The notes below the pieces were generated by a model. That model did no database searches. It saw nothing but the letters and a program-made list of their open reading frames with translations, and had not been told where the DNA came from. 64,000 bases of DNA from an uncultured Ruminococcus sp. (GTDB lineage: Bacteria > Bacillota > Clostridia > Oscillospirales > Acutalibacteraceae). Location: positions 1 to 64,000 of the forward strand of contig CACWNY010000029.1 in NCBI GenBank assembly GCA_902762375.1, given 5' to 3'. A program made the translations under genes and the position numbers. Below are positions 1 through 8,202 of this stretch, piece after piece; the first letter of the stretch is position 1; every line of letters begins with the position of its first letter.

Positions 1-48
1 ATCCTATTCTCTTCATCAAAGAGACTTCTCTGCCTTGTTTTCATACCT

Positions 49-378
49 TTATTTTACTATAATTTCATTGATTTGTATAGAGGTTTTTAGAGATGCCCTA
101 AAGAGATTTTTGAGTTTCCGAGGAAATCTAATGACAAAAAAATACTTGTGGGTAAATTTGGTATCATCAGACAACGATTTCTGCTTTTTGCTTTCTTTTC
201 GTGAAATGCGTTTTTTCTCTATTTCAATTTCTTCTTTTGTCTTATTTATTGCACAAAAACGGATAGGTTTCAATTCTTCTTTTTGTTTATAATACAATAT
301 AAAATCACAACTTTGTTCTGTTACCCCTTTCAAAACTGTACTAAGCTCAAATTCCTCTCCATTTTTATTGTCTGTAAC
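49..378 (-). pseudogene. IS4-type transposase, C-terminal fragment
   Basis: Read on the minus strand from 378, the frame gives VTDNKNGEEFELSTVLKG and then a basic stretch ending KFTHKYFFVI. This is the middle part of an IS4-type DDE transposase. It continues the fragment at 671-1239 once the intervening element is removed. After FFVI (near position 130) the sequence leaves the expected family pattern and ends in an unrelated AT-rich tail, so the real C-terminus, with the catalytic Glu region, is lost. The tail (about 60-118) resembles the end of yet another insertion sequence, but I cannot confirm that. Not functional. Confidence 0.6.
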
Positions 379-670
379 ATGGGGTTAAAACCCTCGCCTT
401 CAGGCGAAACCTTTTAGGTCGACTTGCTTGTAATGATAAAAATACCTTTGGTAAATATTAAAACCAAAGGTGAAACGAATAGAAAACTACAGAAAATCAT
501 CATACTGCACATACGACATAAATATCACATTGTATAGATAACAAAATATAGAAAACCTGTGTTGATAAGAAAAATTGCTGAGAGAACAAGAGATATCATC
601 TGGCAGGTATTCAGTCAACTTTAGGCGGCTTTAGCCGCTGGTTGAACCTACCGCCTTTAGGCGGTAGTGA
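379..670. mobile_element. Hairpin-rich non-coding element inserted in the IS4-type transposase
   Basis: About 290 bp without a coding frame separates the two transposase fragments, whose reading frames otherwise adjoin (AFELYTE on one side, VTDNKN on the other). It is dense in small perfect hairpins: TCGCCTTCAGGCGA (394-407), an ACCTTTGGT/ACCAAAGGT pair (about 449-474), GCGGCTTTAGCCGC (628-641) and TACCGCCTTTAGGCGGTA (649-666). Terminal hairpins of this sort are typical of IS200/IS605-derived palindromic elements (PATE-like). Boundaries are accurate to a few bases. No obvious target duplication is visible, which also fits IS200/IS605. Family assignment is inference. Confidence 0.55.
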
Positions 671-1239
671 TTCAGTATACAACTCGAATGCTTTGTTTTT
701 TATCCTCAGAATAAAATCGGTCTGGTGAGCTGAACAATGTTCTATCCCTGTTATACTTGCATAGGCTCTGTCACCTATAACTATTGTGTCTTTTCCAAAA
801 AGAAAATTCTTTAATGTTTCTCCCTGTTGCTGGGGGAGATTTTGAAACTTTCACTACTCAGGGTAAACAGATTTACCGCATAATGTAAATGAAATTCTTT
901 TTGTACAGCTTCTTTCTGCCGTACATCCGAACCATCAACTGCAATCACTTTGTAATCTTTCAGTTTTTCCGGAACATCGTATCTGATAATTTCATTATCA
1001 AGCATTTGTTCAAGGATACTTTTTACCCATTCATTACAACGGTTAAATCGTTTCATAAAACCTACATCACTAATTGCAGTTCCAAACTCCACTCTCGCAT
1101 AGTGGGTTACTTCTACTAACGAATGTCCGCACATATAAAACAGGATAAGCATCATCAGTTCTTCTTCGTCCTGTATTCCTCTGTGTCTTGTCATTGCTTT
1201 TTGTTTCCAACACAATTCTTTATAATTTTCAGGTAACAT
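671..1239 (-). pseudogene. IS4-type transposase, N-terminal fragment, frameshifted
   Basis: The N-terminal 130 residues (MLPENYKELCWKQKAM through KVIAVDGSDV and HLHYAVNLF) look like an IS4-type DDE transposase, with the first catalytic Asp probably in VIAVDGSD. Around 830-840 a one-base shift at a run of C moves the natural frame (QQGETLKNFLFGKDTIVIGD, then RAYASITGIEHCSAHQTDF) out of register, so the open frame ends early as SPSNREKH. The natural frame then runs to the inserted element at about 670. Three separate lesions (frameshift, insertion, lost C-terminus) make this a dead copy. Confidence 0.65.
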
Positions 1240-1263
1240 TTTTATTAAGAGCCTATCCGTAAA

Positions 1264-1536
1264 TTATCGTTGATGAACAGGAATAATTTTTCTCCAAACG
1301 ATGATAGCACAAGCAAACTGAATCAAAGCCAAATAATTGTTTTCTTTTTTCTCAAAACGAACAAGAAGTTTACAGAAACGATTCAGAAAAGAATGCGTTA
1401 CTTCAATAATCCATCTTCTTGTTTTAAAATCGGGATTCTTTATTTTTTCTTCTTTCTCTTTATTTCGTGGGCGGATATGCAGAATATATTTTCTGTCTGA
1501 AATGGAGTTTGTCTGCACCCGTATAACCTGCGTCAA
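1264..1536 (-). CDS. IS5-family transposase, C-terminal part (orfB)
   Basis: The frame gives SDRKYILHIRPRNKEKEEK and then RRWIIEVTHSFLNRFCKLLVRFEKKENNYLALIQFA. This is the C-terminal half of IS5/IS427-type transposases; the Glu of WIIEVTHS is the likely third DDE residue. It overlaps the N-terminal frame by about 77 nt. Joining the two needs a +1 (or -2) shift, best placed at the AGAAAATA run near 1490. The first residues of the frame as translated (MTQVIRVQTN) are probably not native. It could be a programmed fusion product or a real lesion. Confidence 0.6.
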   Translation of the reverse strand: MTQVIRVQTNSISDRKYILHIRPRNKEKEEKIKNPDFKTRRWIIEVTHSFLNRFCKLLVRFEKKENNYLALIQFACAIIVWRKIIPVHQR

Positions 1537-2014
1537 GACAAAGATTCTGCGGTTTTTGTTCTGTCACTTCGGGACGAAAAACAACCATATGATCCAATGT
1601 TTTTTCCAACAGTTTTATATCATGCCGATTTGCACCGTCAAGTACCACCGATAACGGTATTCCTTTTGCATCAGTCAGAACACTCTGTTTTGTCCCCATT
1701 TTTCCCCGATCGGTCGGGTTATGTCCTACCGCTTCACGAGCCAACGGAGCTTTTATCATACAACCGTCCACGCTTTGCCATTCCCAATCGATTCCTTGTT
1801 CTTTATCGTATTCTTCAAACGACATTGCCCACAGTTTTTCAAAAAGTCCTGCGGCTTCCCACTTCTGAAAATATTTGTGTATACTGCTACCCGCCCCATA
1901 TTCTTTTGGGACTGCTTTCCATTGACAGCCTGTTCTTAAAACATACAGTATTCCTTCCAAAATCTTTCGAGGTGGTATCGGCTTTCTGCCTTGACCAGGT
2001 TTATTTACGGACAA
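1460..2014 (-). CDS. IS5-family transposase, N-terminal part (orfA)
   Basis: The 184-residue frame starts at TTG inside the terminal inverted repeat. It shows IS5-family hallmarks: LEGILYVLRTGCQWKAVP, the first catalytic Asp in QSVDGCMIKAPLA, GKMGTKQSVLTDAKGIPLSV, DGANRHDIKLLEKTLD, and the second Asp in NLCLDAGYTGADK. The C-terminal residues IYSAYPPTK come from the wrong frame; the natural continuation is in the overlapping orfB. The family usually has 20-30 further N-terminal residues, which are absent here. Confidence 0.65.
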   Translation of the reverse strand: MSVNKPGQGRKPIPPRKILEGILYVLRTGCQWKAVPKEYGAGSSIHKYFQKWEAAGLFEKLWAMSFEEYDKEQGIDWEWQSVDGCMIKAPLAREAVGHNPTDRGKMGTKQSVLTDAKGIPLSVVLDGANRHDIKLLEKTLDHMVVFRPEVTEQKPQNLCLDAGYTGADKLHFRQKIYSAYPPTK

Positions 2015-2120
2015 GCTCTAAATCTTTTCTTGTCATACATTTCACTCCATCAAGTACTCTTTCTTCTATAATACCATATCATGGGGGTTTGTATAGATAT
2101 TTTTATAAGTTAGTGCATAT

Positions 2121-2330
2121 GGGGCTTTGCCCCTTGACCCCAATGTCATCAACTTAAGAAAATCTGCTTTTAGATAATGTCAGTTTTTAATGATTTTTGT
2201 TTTTAAAACTGATATATAAAATCGTTTCTGTAATATCCAATTTTGGAATAAAATCCTTAAGTTGATGACATTGCCCTTGACCCCACAAGCCTTTGAAAAG
2301 GCTTGACCGAAACTTTTAATTGTCATAGCT
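2121..2330. repeat. Modular palindromic repeat, copy 1 (split by a MITE)
   Basis: It carries the recurring modules GGGGCTTTGCCCC, TTGACCCCACAAGCC with its partner GGCTTG, and CTTTTAATTGTCATAGCT. A 133-bp MITE sits between two copies of CCCTTGACCC. Together with the MITE and the psd terminator it fills the roughly 400-bp gap between the IS5-type element and psd. Confidence 0.85.
2141..2273. mobile_element. MITE copy 1 (133 bp)
   Basis: The ends are perfect 18-bp inverted repeats: CAATGTCATCAACTTAAG at 2141-2158 and its reverse complement at 2256-2273. They are flanked by exact 10-bp direct repeats CCCTTGACCC (2131-2140 and 2274-2283). The AT-rich interior has no coding frame. The ends and the 10-bp duplication recall the IS4 group, so it is probably moved by an IS4-type transposase; that link is inference. 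Confidence 0.85.
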
Positions 2331-2386
2331 ACACAATGAGAAAATCATTCTAACCACTTAGATGGAAAGTTTTGTCCCTGACAAAA

Positions 2387-2426
2387 AACGGTCTGAGAAA
2401 AGAAATATTTCTTTTCTCAGACCGTT
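2387..2426 (-). terminator. psd transcription terminator
   Basis: A perfect 40-bp palindrome: AACGGTCTGAGAAAAGAAAT followed directly by its reverse complement. A T-run lies on the minus strand beyond it. The psd stop codon and last residues lie inside the palindrome. Confidence 0.8.
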
Positions 2427-3226
2427 CCCAGAACTTTTCCTATTTCAATAGGAATTTCCTCACCACTGTCTATAATATTCTGCAATTCCTGTGTCAAAGA
2501 AACAAAATGGTTCTGAAACAGTACCATAATTGTTGAACCGCCAAATTCAAAATATCCTTTTTCCTGACCTTGTACAGCCTGTGTATTTGCCTGATTACAG
2601 ATTTTTCCGACAAGCAAAGCTCCTATTTCCATCTGTACCACATCACCGAATACCACATTTTTAATGACAGTATATTCCCGACTGTTCTGAAACCATACAG
2701 GGTAAGCCTCACACGCTATAGGACGGACGGAATGTAACACACCGTCAATTCTTTTAGTGGTGAGAATATCACCGCCGACAGTATATACATAATGATGATA
2801 GTGTTTCGGTTCTAACCGAAACACACAGCAAAGTCCACCTGCAAATTTTTGTGACAAATCTTTATCTTCCAGCAAATCGGTAATCGTATATTGACTGTGC
2901 TTTATCGGTAACTGTAATTCATCACTGATACGATAAATACTCAGATAAGCATCACAAGGACTTATCACATTTTGGGGATTAGGAAAAATTTCAAGTGTTT
3001 TTGTGCGTTTAAAGAAATCGTTAAAAGACGGAAATGTTTGTTGGTCAAATTCCTGTAAATTAATGTTATATTTTTTGACATAACGAGAAATCATTCTTTT
3101 AGACAGCGGTGACGAAAGATATTTGGCTCCTACATTGGAGAACCACGAACTTTTGACAAAAAGCTTTAAGAGAAATCTTCCGAATGTCGTACCGTACAAA
3201 AAACGCATGGCAAGTGATTCACTCAT
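2417..3226 (-). CDS. psd: Phosphatidylserine decarboxylase proenzyme
   Basis: Converts phosphatidylserine to phosphatidylethanolamine at the membrane. The 269-residue length fits the family. The self-cleavage site is GGST at 229-232, where the Ser becomes the pyruvoyl prosthetic group of the alpha chain. Other family features are SPCDAYLS (about 89-96, with Asp92) and the His-rich EPKHYHHYVYTVGGD (139-153). The start ATG overlaps the pssA stop by 4 nt, so both enzymes of the pathway are co-transcribed and probably translationally coupled. A perfect palindromic terminator covers its 3' end. Confidence 0.93.
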   Translation of the reverse strand: MSESLAMRFLYGTTFGRFLLKLFVKSSWFSNVGAKYLSSPLSKRMISRYVKKYNINLQEFDQQTFPSFNDFFKRTKTLEIFPNPQNVISPCDAYLSIYRISDELQLPIKHSQYTITDLLEDKDLSQKFAGGLCCVFRLEPKHYHHYVYTVGGDILTTKRIDGVLHSVRPIACEAYPVWFQNSREYTVIKNVVFGDVVQMEIGALLVGKICNQANTQAVQGQEKGYFEFGGSTIMVLFQNHFVSLTQELQNIIDSGEEIPIEIGKVLGTV

Positions 3227-3861
3227 ACCGCACCCCGAAATACAAACAGACTAACAAACTCCAGTACACCAATAACAACAATCACAATTTTTCCGACAGA
3301 GGCAGGTTTTCGGATTTCCACAGGGAAAATAAATCCTATCGCCGTCAATCCCAGCATAACAGAAAAACAGATAACATTTGTCAGAATGCCGTTACTGAAA
3401 AGCATATAAAAAGGAGGCATAATCAACGCAATAGTGGTTACAGGAACACCCAGATAACTTTTGCGTCTGTTATCTTTTCGGCTCTGGCGTTGTTCTTCCA
3501 GAACATTGAAGTAAGCTAAACGAATGAGGGAAGCCAGAATATAGATACACGCTATAGCTATCACAAAATACTTTGCTCCCGAAATCATATATACGAATAT
3601 CGCAGGAAAAACGCCGAAACTCACTAAGTCACTCAAGGAATCAATCTGTATACCGAAACGCTTTTCATTTTCGTCCCGACTCTTTTTGGTAGAGGCTACA
3701 GTTCCGTCAAACATATCGCAGATACCCGAAATCATCAGCAACAGCACCGCAAGAAAATAATTGCCACTGATAGAGAAAAATATGCCTACACAAGCCGATA
3801 ACATTCCCAGATAGGTCAAAACGACCGTATAACTATAATATCCTATAATTTTCCGTTCCAT
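3223..3861 (-). CDS. pssA: CDP-diacylglycerol-serine O-phosphatidyltransferase
   Basis: Makes phosphatidylserine from CDP-diacylglycerol and serine; it feeds the overlapping psd. It is a membrane protein of 212 residues with several hydrophobic segments. The CDP-alcohol phosphotransferase motif runs from Asp49: D49-MF-D52-G53-TV-A56, then G70-IQI-D74-SLS-D78. The usual Ala-Arg of this motif is Ala56-Ser57 here, and the spacer before Gly70 is long, as in related clostridial proteins as far as I recall. A GGGAGG ribosome site precedes the ATG. Confidence 0.92.
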   Translation of the reverse strand: MERKIIGYYSYTVVLTYLGMLSACVGIFFSISGNYFLAVLLLMISGICDMFDGTVASTKKSRDENEKRFGIQIDSLSDLVSFGVFPAIFVYMISGAKYFVIAIACIYILASLIRLAYFNVLEEQRQSRKDNRRKSYLGVPVTTIALIMPPFYMLFSNGILTNVICFSVMLGLTAIGFIFPVEIRKPASVGKIVIVVIGVLEFVSLFVFRGAV

Positions 3862-3949
3862 TATAATATTTTTTCCTCCCCTTGTTTAAGGCAACCCCTT
3901 GACTGTTGCACAAAGGTTCAACCCCTACTGTCCAAATTTCAAAAATTTT

Positions 3950-4186
3950 CCACCTGAGCAGTTGGCATTATTTTTTGAAATTAGTAATTAGTAATTATAG
4001 AAAAACAACCTATAGTTATGACACTTAAAAGTTTCGGTCAAGCCTTTTCAAAGGCTTGTGGGGTCAAGGGGCAAAGCCCCTTGTGGGATTTTAAAGGGCG
4101 AAGCCCTTTAATGGCTAAAAACACAAAACAAAATTTGCATCAGCAAATTTTGACAATAACTATTTGATTTTCAACCGCTCAGGTAG
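3950..4186. repeat. Modular palindromic repeat, copy 2 (complete, with terminal inverted repeats)
   Basis: A full-length copy running from CCACCTGAGCAGTTGG to CAACCGCTCAGGTAG. Inside, in order: the AAGCCTTTTCAAAGGCTT hairpin, AAGGGGCAAAGCCCCTT, TTAAAGGGCGAAGCCCTTTAA, and CAAAATTTGCATCAGCAAATTTTG. It is noncoding and fills most of the gap between pssA and the two-component genes. Confidence 0.88.
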
Positions 4187-4247
4187 AAAATTTTTATACA
4201 AATCTGAATCCAGAACAATTCACCGTCATTATATGCTGATAACCTTA

Positions 4248-4289
4248 AATAAACATTGATAACAGTTTGTTAATTTTTCAATGTTTATT
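4248..4289. promoter_or_regulatory. Nested dyad upstream of the two-component operon
   Basis: A perfect 12-bp inverted repeat (AATAAACATTGA at 4248-4259, TCAATGTTTATT at 4278-4289) encloses a second one (TAACA at 4260-4264, TGTTA at 4268-4272). It lies just upstream of the -35 element at 4295, where an operator for the encoded response regulator would be expected. Confidence 0.6.
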
Positions 4290-4294
4290 CAATG

Positions 4295-4323
4295 TTGCGG
4301 TAAGACAATTCTCATTGTATAAT
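4295..4323 (+). promoter_or_regulatory. Promoter of the two-component operon
   Basis: TTGCGG (4295-4300), a 17-bp spacer, and TATAAT (4318-4323), 35 bp before the start codon of the response regulator. Confidence 0.7.
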
Positions 4324-4357
4324 TATCTGTATTGCAGGAAAGAAACGATGTGATGAT

Positions 4358-5047
4358 TTGAGAATACTGATAGTTGAAGACGAAATTGAAATAGCAGACG
4401 GCATCAAAACGATACTGGAAAAGGAAGGGTATCAGACGGACGCTGTTTATGACGGTCTGAGTGGTTTAGACGAACTGTTGAGTAACATTTATGACCTAGC
4501 CTTGTTGGATATCATGTTGCCGAAAATCAGCGGTCTTGATGTTTTGCGTTCAGCACGCAATTCAGGGATTGATACACCCGTCATTTTGTTGACGGCACGC
4601 TCACAGACAGAGGACAAAATTATGGGTTTAGACAGTGGTGCAGACGATTATCTGACCAAACCGTTTGACGCAGGAGAATTGCTTGCCAGAATAAGGGCAA
4701 GATTTCGTCGTCGTGATAATGTCATTACGCAATCGTTTTCTTTTGCGGATATCCGTCTGGAACAGTCCTCCATGAAACTCTACGGAAAAGAACGCTCCGT
4801 AAAACTTGCCAAAAAGGAATATCAGCTTTTAGAATATTTACTGGTCAATCATGGTTGCATACTGACAAGAAATATGTTGGTAGCGAAGATATGGGGATAT
4901 GATGACCAGGCAGAATACAATCAGCTTGATGTTTATATTTCTTTTGTGCGAAAGAAGTTGAAGTTTGTTAGTGCGAACATTTCGATTGTCACAGAAAAAG
5001 GAGTAGGATATTCCTTACAGGCAGGCGGAAAAAACGATGGAATCTGA
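4358..5047 (+). CDS. OmpR/PhoB-type response regulator
   Basis: A 229-residue DNA-binding response regulator. The receiver domain has the acidic pair Glu7-Asp8, the phospho-acceptor Asp51 (LLDIMLPK), Thr79 and Lys101 (LTKPFD). The C-terminal winged helix (about 125-225) has LAKKEYQLLEYLLVN and a DQAEYNQLDVYISFVRKKL recognition-helix region. The start is TTG at 4358, with AGGAAAG a little far upstream. It overlaps the kinase gene by 11 nt. The target is unknown; the neighbouring flippase-like gene suggests a cell-envelope role. Confidence 0.88.
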   Translation: MRILIVEDEIEIADGIKTILEKEGYQTDAVYDGLSGLDELLSNIYDLALLDIMLPKISGLDVLRSARNSGIDTPVILLTARSQTEDKIMGLDSGADDYLTKPFDAGELLARIRARFRRRDNVITQSFSFADIRLEQSSMKLYGKERSVKLAKKEYQLLEYLLVNHGCILTRNMLVAKIWGYDDQAEYNQLDVYISFVRKKLKFVSANISIVTEKGVGYSLQAGGKNDGI

Positions 5048-6284
5048 AATCAGGAAAAAATTTGTCATTGTCACCATATCCCTGATGACATTAGTTTTAG
5101 GGATATGTTATTTAGGTATGCACTTTTACTATCGTTACTGGTTTGACCAGGACACCTTACAATTTCTGGAATGGATAGCCGACAGCGGTATTTTACAGAC
5201 AGATGCAGAGAATGTTCCTGTTGATACAACCAACAGCCACATTGACCCTGAATTTGCTATTGCAGTGGTTGTCATACAGGAAGATAAAGTGATTTCCGAA
5301 AAATTCATTGGTGCCGATAATCAGCAACACATTCCTGAAGAGGTGATAGACTGTATTCTCATATCTGACGAGGATAACTATAAAACCTATTCCTATATAT
5401 ATACCTTGCGGAAACTTTCCGACAGCAGAACACTCATTATTCTGACAGATTCAGAATATAACAGTACCAGACCAACAAGATTGCTGTCCCGCATACTACT
5501 GATAGTATTGGGAATTTCTTTAATGACGACAATCATTTTTTTACTATCACGGTTTATCACAAAGCCTGCAATGAAAGCTATGATGAGAGAAAAGCAGTTT
5601 GTATCTGACGCAAGCCACGAACTGAAAACACCTTTGGGAGCAATCAGTATCAATGCACAGGCATTGTTGGGGAGTTCGGAAAAGCTGTTTTCTCAAAAAG
5701 CAGACCCGAATGTGCCTTTAACGGAAACCAAGCACAATTACGAAAGGCATATTCAGAATATTATCCGTGAATCCCAACGCATGAACCGTCTGGTAGAGAA
5801 ATTGCTTATGCTTTCCAAAATTGAGGAGAATAAAGTAAGAAAAAAAACACAGATTTCGTTATCCTCATGTGTAGAGGAGATGGCACTTACCTATGAGAGT
5901 GTTGCTTACGAAAAAGGTATTCACTATGATTATCAGATTGCAGAAGATATCACCATCAACGGCAACGAGGACGAAATAAAGCAACTTATTGCCATACTCA
6001 TTGACAACGCCATCAAACACACACCTAAAGACGGCATTGTTTTGACGACTTTGCAACAGAAAAAAGACAGAATATTACTGATTGTAGAAGACACAGGTGA
6101 CGGCATTTCGGCTGAAGATTTACCGCATATTTTTGAGCGGTTTTACAAAGCCGATGTTTCCCGAAAGAGCAGTTCATTCGGGTTAGGACTGGCTATTGCG
6201 AAAGCGATTGCCGAAAGACACAATGCACATATCTCCGCCGAGAGTACACCCGGCAAAAAAACAATATTCGAGGTGGAATTTTAA
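5037..6284 (+). CDS. Sensor histidine kinase
   Basis: Partner of the response regulator just upstream. It has 415 residues: transmembrane helix 1 at about 10-31, an extracytoplasmic sensor region of about 115 residues, transmembrane helix 2 at about 150-172, then the H-box SDASHELKTPLGA with His194. The N-box is IAILIDNAIKHTP. G-boxes are VEDTGDGIS and FGLGLAIAKAIAERH, ending the ATPase domain. The sensor region matches no fold I recognise. The ATG overlaps the end of the regulator gene, so the pair is coupled. Confidence 0.9.
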   Translation: MESEIRKKFVIVTISLMTLVLGICYLGMHFYYRYWFDQDTLQFLEWIADSGILQTDAENVPVDTTNSHIDPEFAIAVVVIQEDKVISEKFIGADNQQHIPEEVIDCILISDEDNYKTYSYIYTLRKLSDSRTLIILTDSEYNSTRPTRLLSRILLIVLGISLMTTIIFLLSRFITKPAMKAMMREKQFVSDASHELKTPLGAISINAQALLGSSEKLFSQKADPNVPLTETKHNYERHIQNIIRESQRMNRLVEKLLMLSKIEENKVRKKTQISLSSCVEEMALTYESVAYEKGIHYDYQIAEDITINGNEDEIKQLIAILIDNAIKHTPKDGIVLTTLQQKKDRILLIVEDTGDGISAEDLPHIFERFYKADVSRKSSSFGLGLAIAKAIAERHNAHISAESTPGKKTIFEVEF

Positions 6285-6286
6285 CT

Positions 6287-7357
6287 ATGGAAAATGAAAA
6301 GAAGAAGAATATCGACAGATATAAGAAAGTATTCTGGGCGGTATTTTCGCCGTTGTTGGCGGTACTGACCGTTTGGGCGGTACTGGAACAGAATAAAAGT
6401 GTGTCGATAAAGGATATCATAGACACTTTTTCCAGAACCAATAAAATATGGTTTACCTTAGCGGCAATATGTTCATTTTTGTTTATCGTACTGGAGGGCG
6501 TGGCGATATGTTCAATTTTAAAAGGTGCGAATTACCGTCCGAAACCGTTAAACGGTCTGATTTACAGCACATCAGATGTTTATTTTTCAGCGATTACTCC
6601 ATCAGCCACAGGAGGACAGCCGGCATCTGCTTATTTTATGTTGCGTGATGGTATTTCAGCGGGAGTTGTTACAGCGACACTGATTGTTAATCTGATGATG
6701 TACACAGTTTCTCTTGTAGTTTTGGGAATTATTGCCGTTATCATACACCCTCATGCTTTTTTTGGTTTCAGTCCTTTATCAAAAGTGTTGATTATTTCTG
6801 GGGCAGTAGTGTTGGGAACATTGTCATTTTGTTTTTTCTTTATGCTGAAAAACGGCAATAAAGTTTTTTCATGGCTGGAAAAATTTCTGAATTTTCTCAA
6901 AAGAAAAAGAATTGTTCATATTTCCGAAAGAGTATTCCGAAAAGTGAACAAAACCAAAAAGGATTATGCAGAATGTTCTAAACTGTTGGCGAACAACTAT
7001 TCTATTTTACTCAAGTCTTTTCTTTGGACTTTACTTCAGCGTATTTCACAAATAATCGCACCTGTATTGTTGCATTTGTCACTGGGAGGGAACTTACGGG
7101 ATTCGAGCCTGATTTTTTCAAAACAATGTCTGATTACTGTGGGGTACAATTTAATTCCCATTCCAGGAGCAATGGGGGTAGCAGATTATCTGATGATAGA
7201 TGGCTTTTCAGAGATTATGGGACGAAATGCGGCATTTGGACTGGAAATGCTTAGTCGAGGGCTGACTTTTTATATTTGTGTCAGTGTCAGCGGAGTAATT
7301 ACACTTGTGGGTTATATTATTAAAAGAAAGAAGAAAACAATAACAAAACAAGTATAG
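6287..7357 (+). CDS. Lysylphosphatidylglycerol synthase-type transmembrane (YbhN/UPF0104) protein
   Basis: An integral membrane protein of 356 residues with about seven to eight hydrophobic segments. It resembles the flippase-type membrane domain of MprF and the YbhN family: SATGGQPASAYFMLRDG and the late motif VGYNLIPIPGAMGVADYLM are typical. The cytoplasmic synthase domain of full MprF is absent. The ATG is 2 nt after the kinase stop, making a three-gene operon that ends at the hairpin near 7430. A role in lipid translocation or resistance to cationic peptides is inferred from the family and context. Confidence 0.78.
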   Translation: MENEKKKNIDRYKKVFWAVFSPLLAVLTVWAVLEQNKSVSIKDIIDTFSRTNKIWFTLAAICSFLFIVLEGVAICSILKGANYRPKPLNGLIYSTSDVYFSAITPSATGGQPASAYFMLRDGISAGVVTATLIVNLMMYTVSLVVLGIIAVIIHPHAFFGFSPLSKVLIISGAVVLGTLSFCFFFMLKNGNKVFSWLEKFLNFLKRKRIVHISERVFRKVNKTKKDYAECSKLLANNYSILLKSFLWTLLQRISQIIAPVLLHLSLGGNLRDSSLIFSKQCLITVGYNLIPIPGAMGVADYLMIDGFSEIMGRNAAFGLEMLSRGLTFYICVSVSGVITLVGYIIKRKKKTITKQV

Positions 7358-7421
7358 ATTTTTCGGTTGACATTTAAAAATTAATCGTGTACACTGTGAT
7401 AAGAAAAAATGATGATAAAAG

Positions 7422-7444
7422 TGCCGTTTTAACGGCATTTTTTG
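7422..7444 (+). terminator. Rho-independent terminator
   Basis: TGCCGTTTTAACGGCA hairpin followed by TTTTTTG, 65 bp after the flippase-like gene. Confidence 0.85.
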
Positions 7445-7468
7445 TTACATACTAAAGAGAAAGGAGCG

Positions 7469-7984
7469 ATGGATAATATGGATAAAGAGCAGAAATACTG
7501 TTATGTTTGTGGAGAGAAACTCACCGAAAAGCAGTGTAAAGATGAAGGCGTAGTAAAATATTGTGGTCATTGTGAGGAATTTAGATTTCCGCTTTATAGC
7601 AGTGCCGTAAGCATGGTAATTTTCAATCCAAAGAAAGACAAAATACTGTTGATACAGCAATACGGAATGAAAAGCAACATTCTGGTAGCGGGATATATCA
7701 ACAAAGGAGAAACACCGCAACAGGCATTACAGAGAGAAATCAAGGAAGAAGTCGGATTGAATGCGGTAGAATGGAATTACAACGACAGTATGTATTTTGA
7801 CAAGACGGAAACATTAATGCACAATTTTGTTGTTGTAGTGGACAGTGAAAATCTGAAGATTAAGGAAAATGAGGTCGATACAGCACAATGGTTTACTGTG
7901 AAAGAGGCGGTAGAGTATATCAGACCGAACAGCATGGCAAAAAAATTTTTGCTGAAATCACTTAAAGGGAGAGATGTCACATGA
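7469..7984 (+). CDS. Nudix hydrolase with N-terminal zinc ribbon
   Basis: About 171 residues. An N-terminal zinc ribbon (CYVCGEKL and YCGHCEEF, two CxxC pairs), as in NudC-like proteins, is followed by a Nudix domain. The Nudix box is G-YINKG-E-TPQQALQ-REIKEEVGL, with all catalytic Glu residues present. It probably cleaves a nucleoside-diphosphate derivative; the substrate is unknown. AAGGAG lies at 7461-7466, so ATG 7469 or the in-frame ATG 7478 is the start; 7478 has the better spacing. It overlaps the next small gene by 4 nt. Confidence 0.85.
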   Translation: MDNMDKEQKYCYVCGEKLTEKQCKDEGVVKYCGHCEEFRFPLYSSAVSMVIFNPKKDKILLIQQYGMKSNILVAGYINKGETPQQALQREIKEEVGLNAVEWNYNDSMYFDKTETLMHNFVVVVDSENLKIKENEVDTAQWFTVKEAVEYIRPNSMAKKFLLKSLKGRDVT

Positions 7985-8190
7985 AAATTATTTTTCGTTT
8001 ACTGAAAGGAATAATGTTATTAGTGGGATTATTTGTCAGTCTGATAAGTATGCTTACTGTATTTTATGCGTGGTTATCGCAGAAAGGTATTATCAAATCG
8101 GAGTGGGTGATGGAGAAAACGCCGTCAGGTAGAGGATTACGGTTTGTGATGTCTATACGGGATAAAGTATTCTTATCGTTTCAGATTTGA
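7981..8190 (+). CDS. Small single-pass membrane protein, unknown function
   Basis: 69 residues with one strong hydrophobic helix (about residues 9-31, IMLLVGLFVSLISMLTVFYA) and a short basic C-terminal part. The ATG overlaps the stop of the Nudix gene (ATGA), which supports real, coupled translation. I do not recognise a family. Confidence 0.55.
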   Translation: MKIIFRLLKGIMLLVGLFVSLISMLTVFYAWLSQKGIIKSEWVMEKTPSGRGLRFVMSIRDKVFLSFQI

Positions 8191-8202
8191 TTTAAGGGAC
8201 AG

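Larger units (their letters stand above)
1250..2018 (-). mobile_element. IS5-family insertion sequence
   Basis: The element is bounded by imperfect inverted ends: AGAGCCTATCCGTAAATTA on the plus strand at about 1250 and AGAGCTTGTCCGTAAATAA on the minus strand from about 2018. Inside are two overlapping minus-strand frames that together make a DDE transposase. At about 770 bp it is short for the family. The 5' coding end coincides with the terminal repeat, so the N-terminus may be trimmed. Confidence 0.65.

Noticed and set aside
1597..2157. 186-residue plus-strand frame over the IS5-type transposase
   Set aside because: Antisense to the transposase, which has clear DDE motifs; the peptide has no recognisable family.
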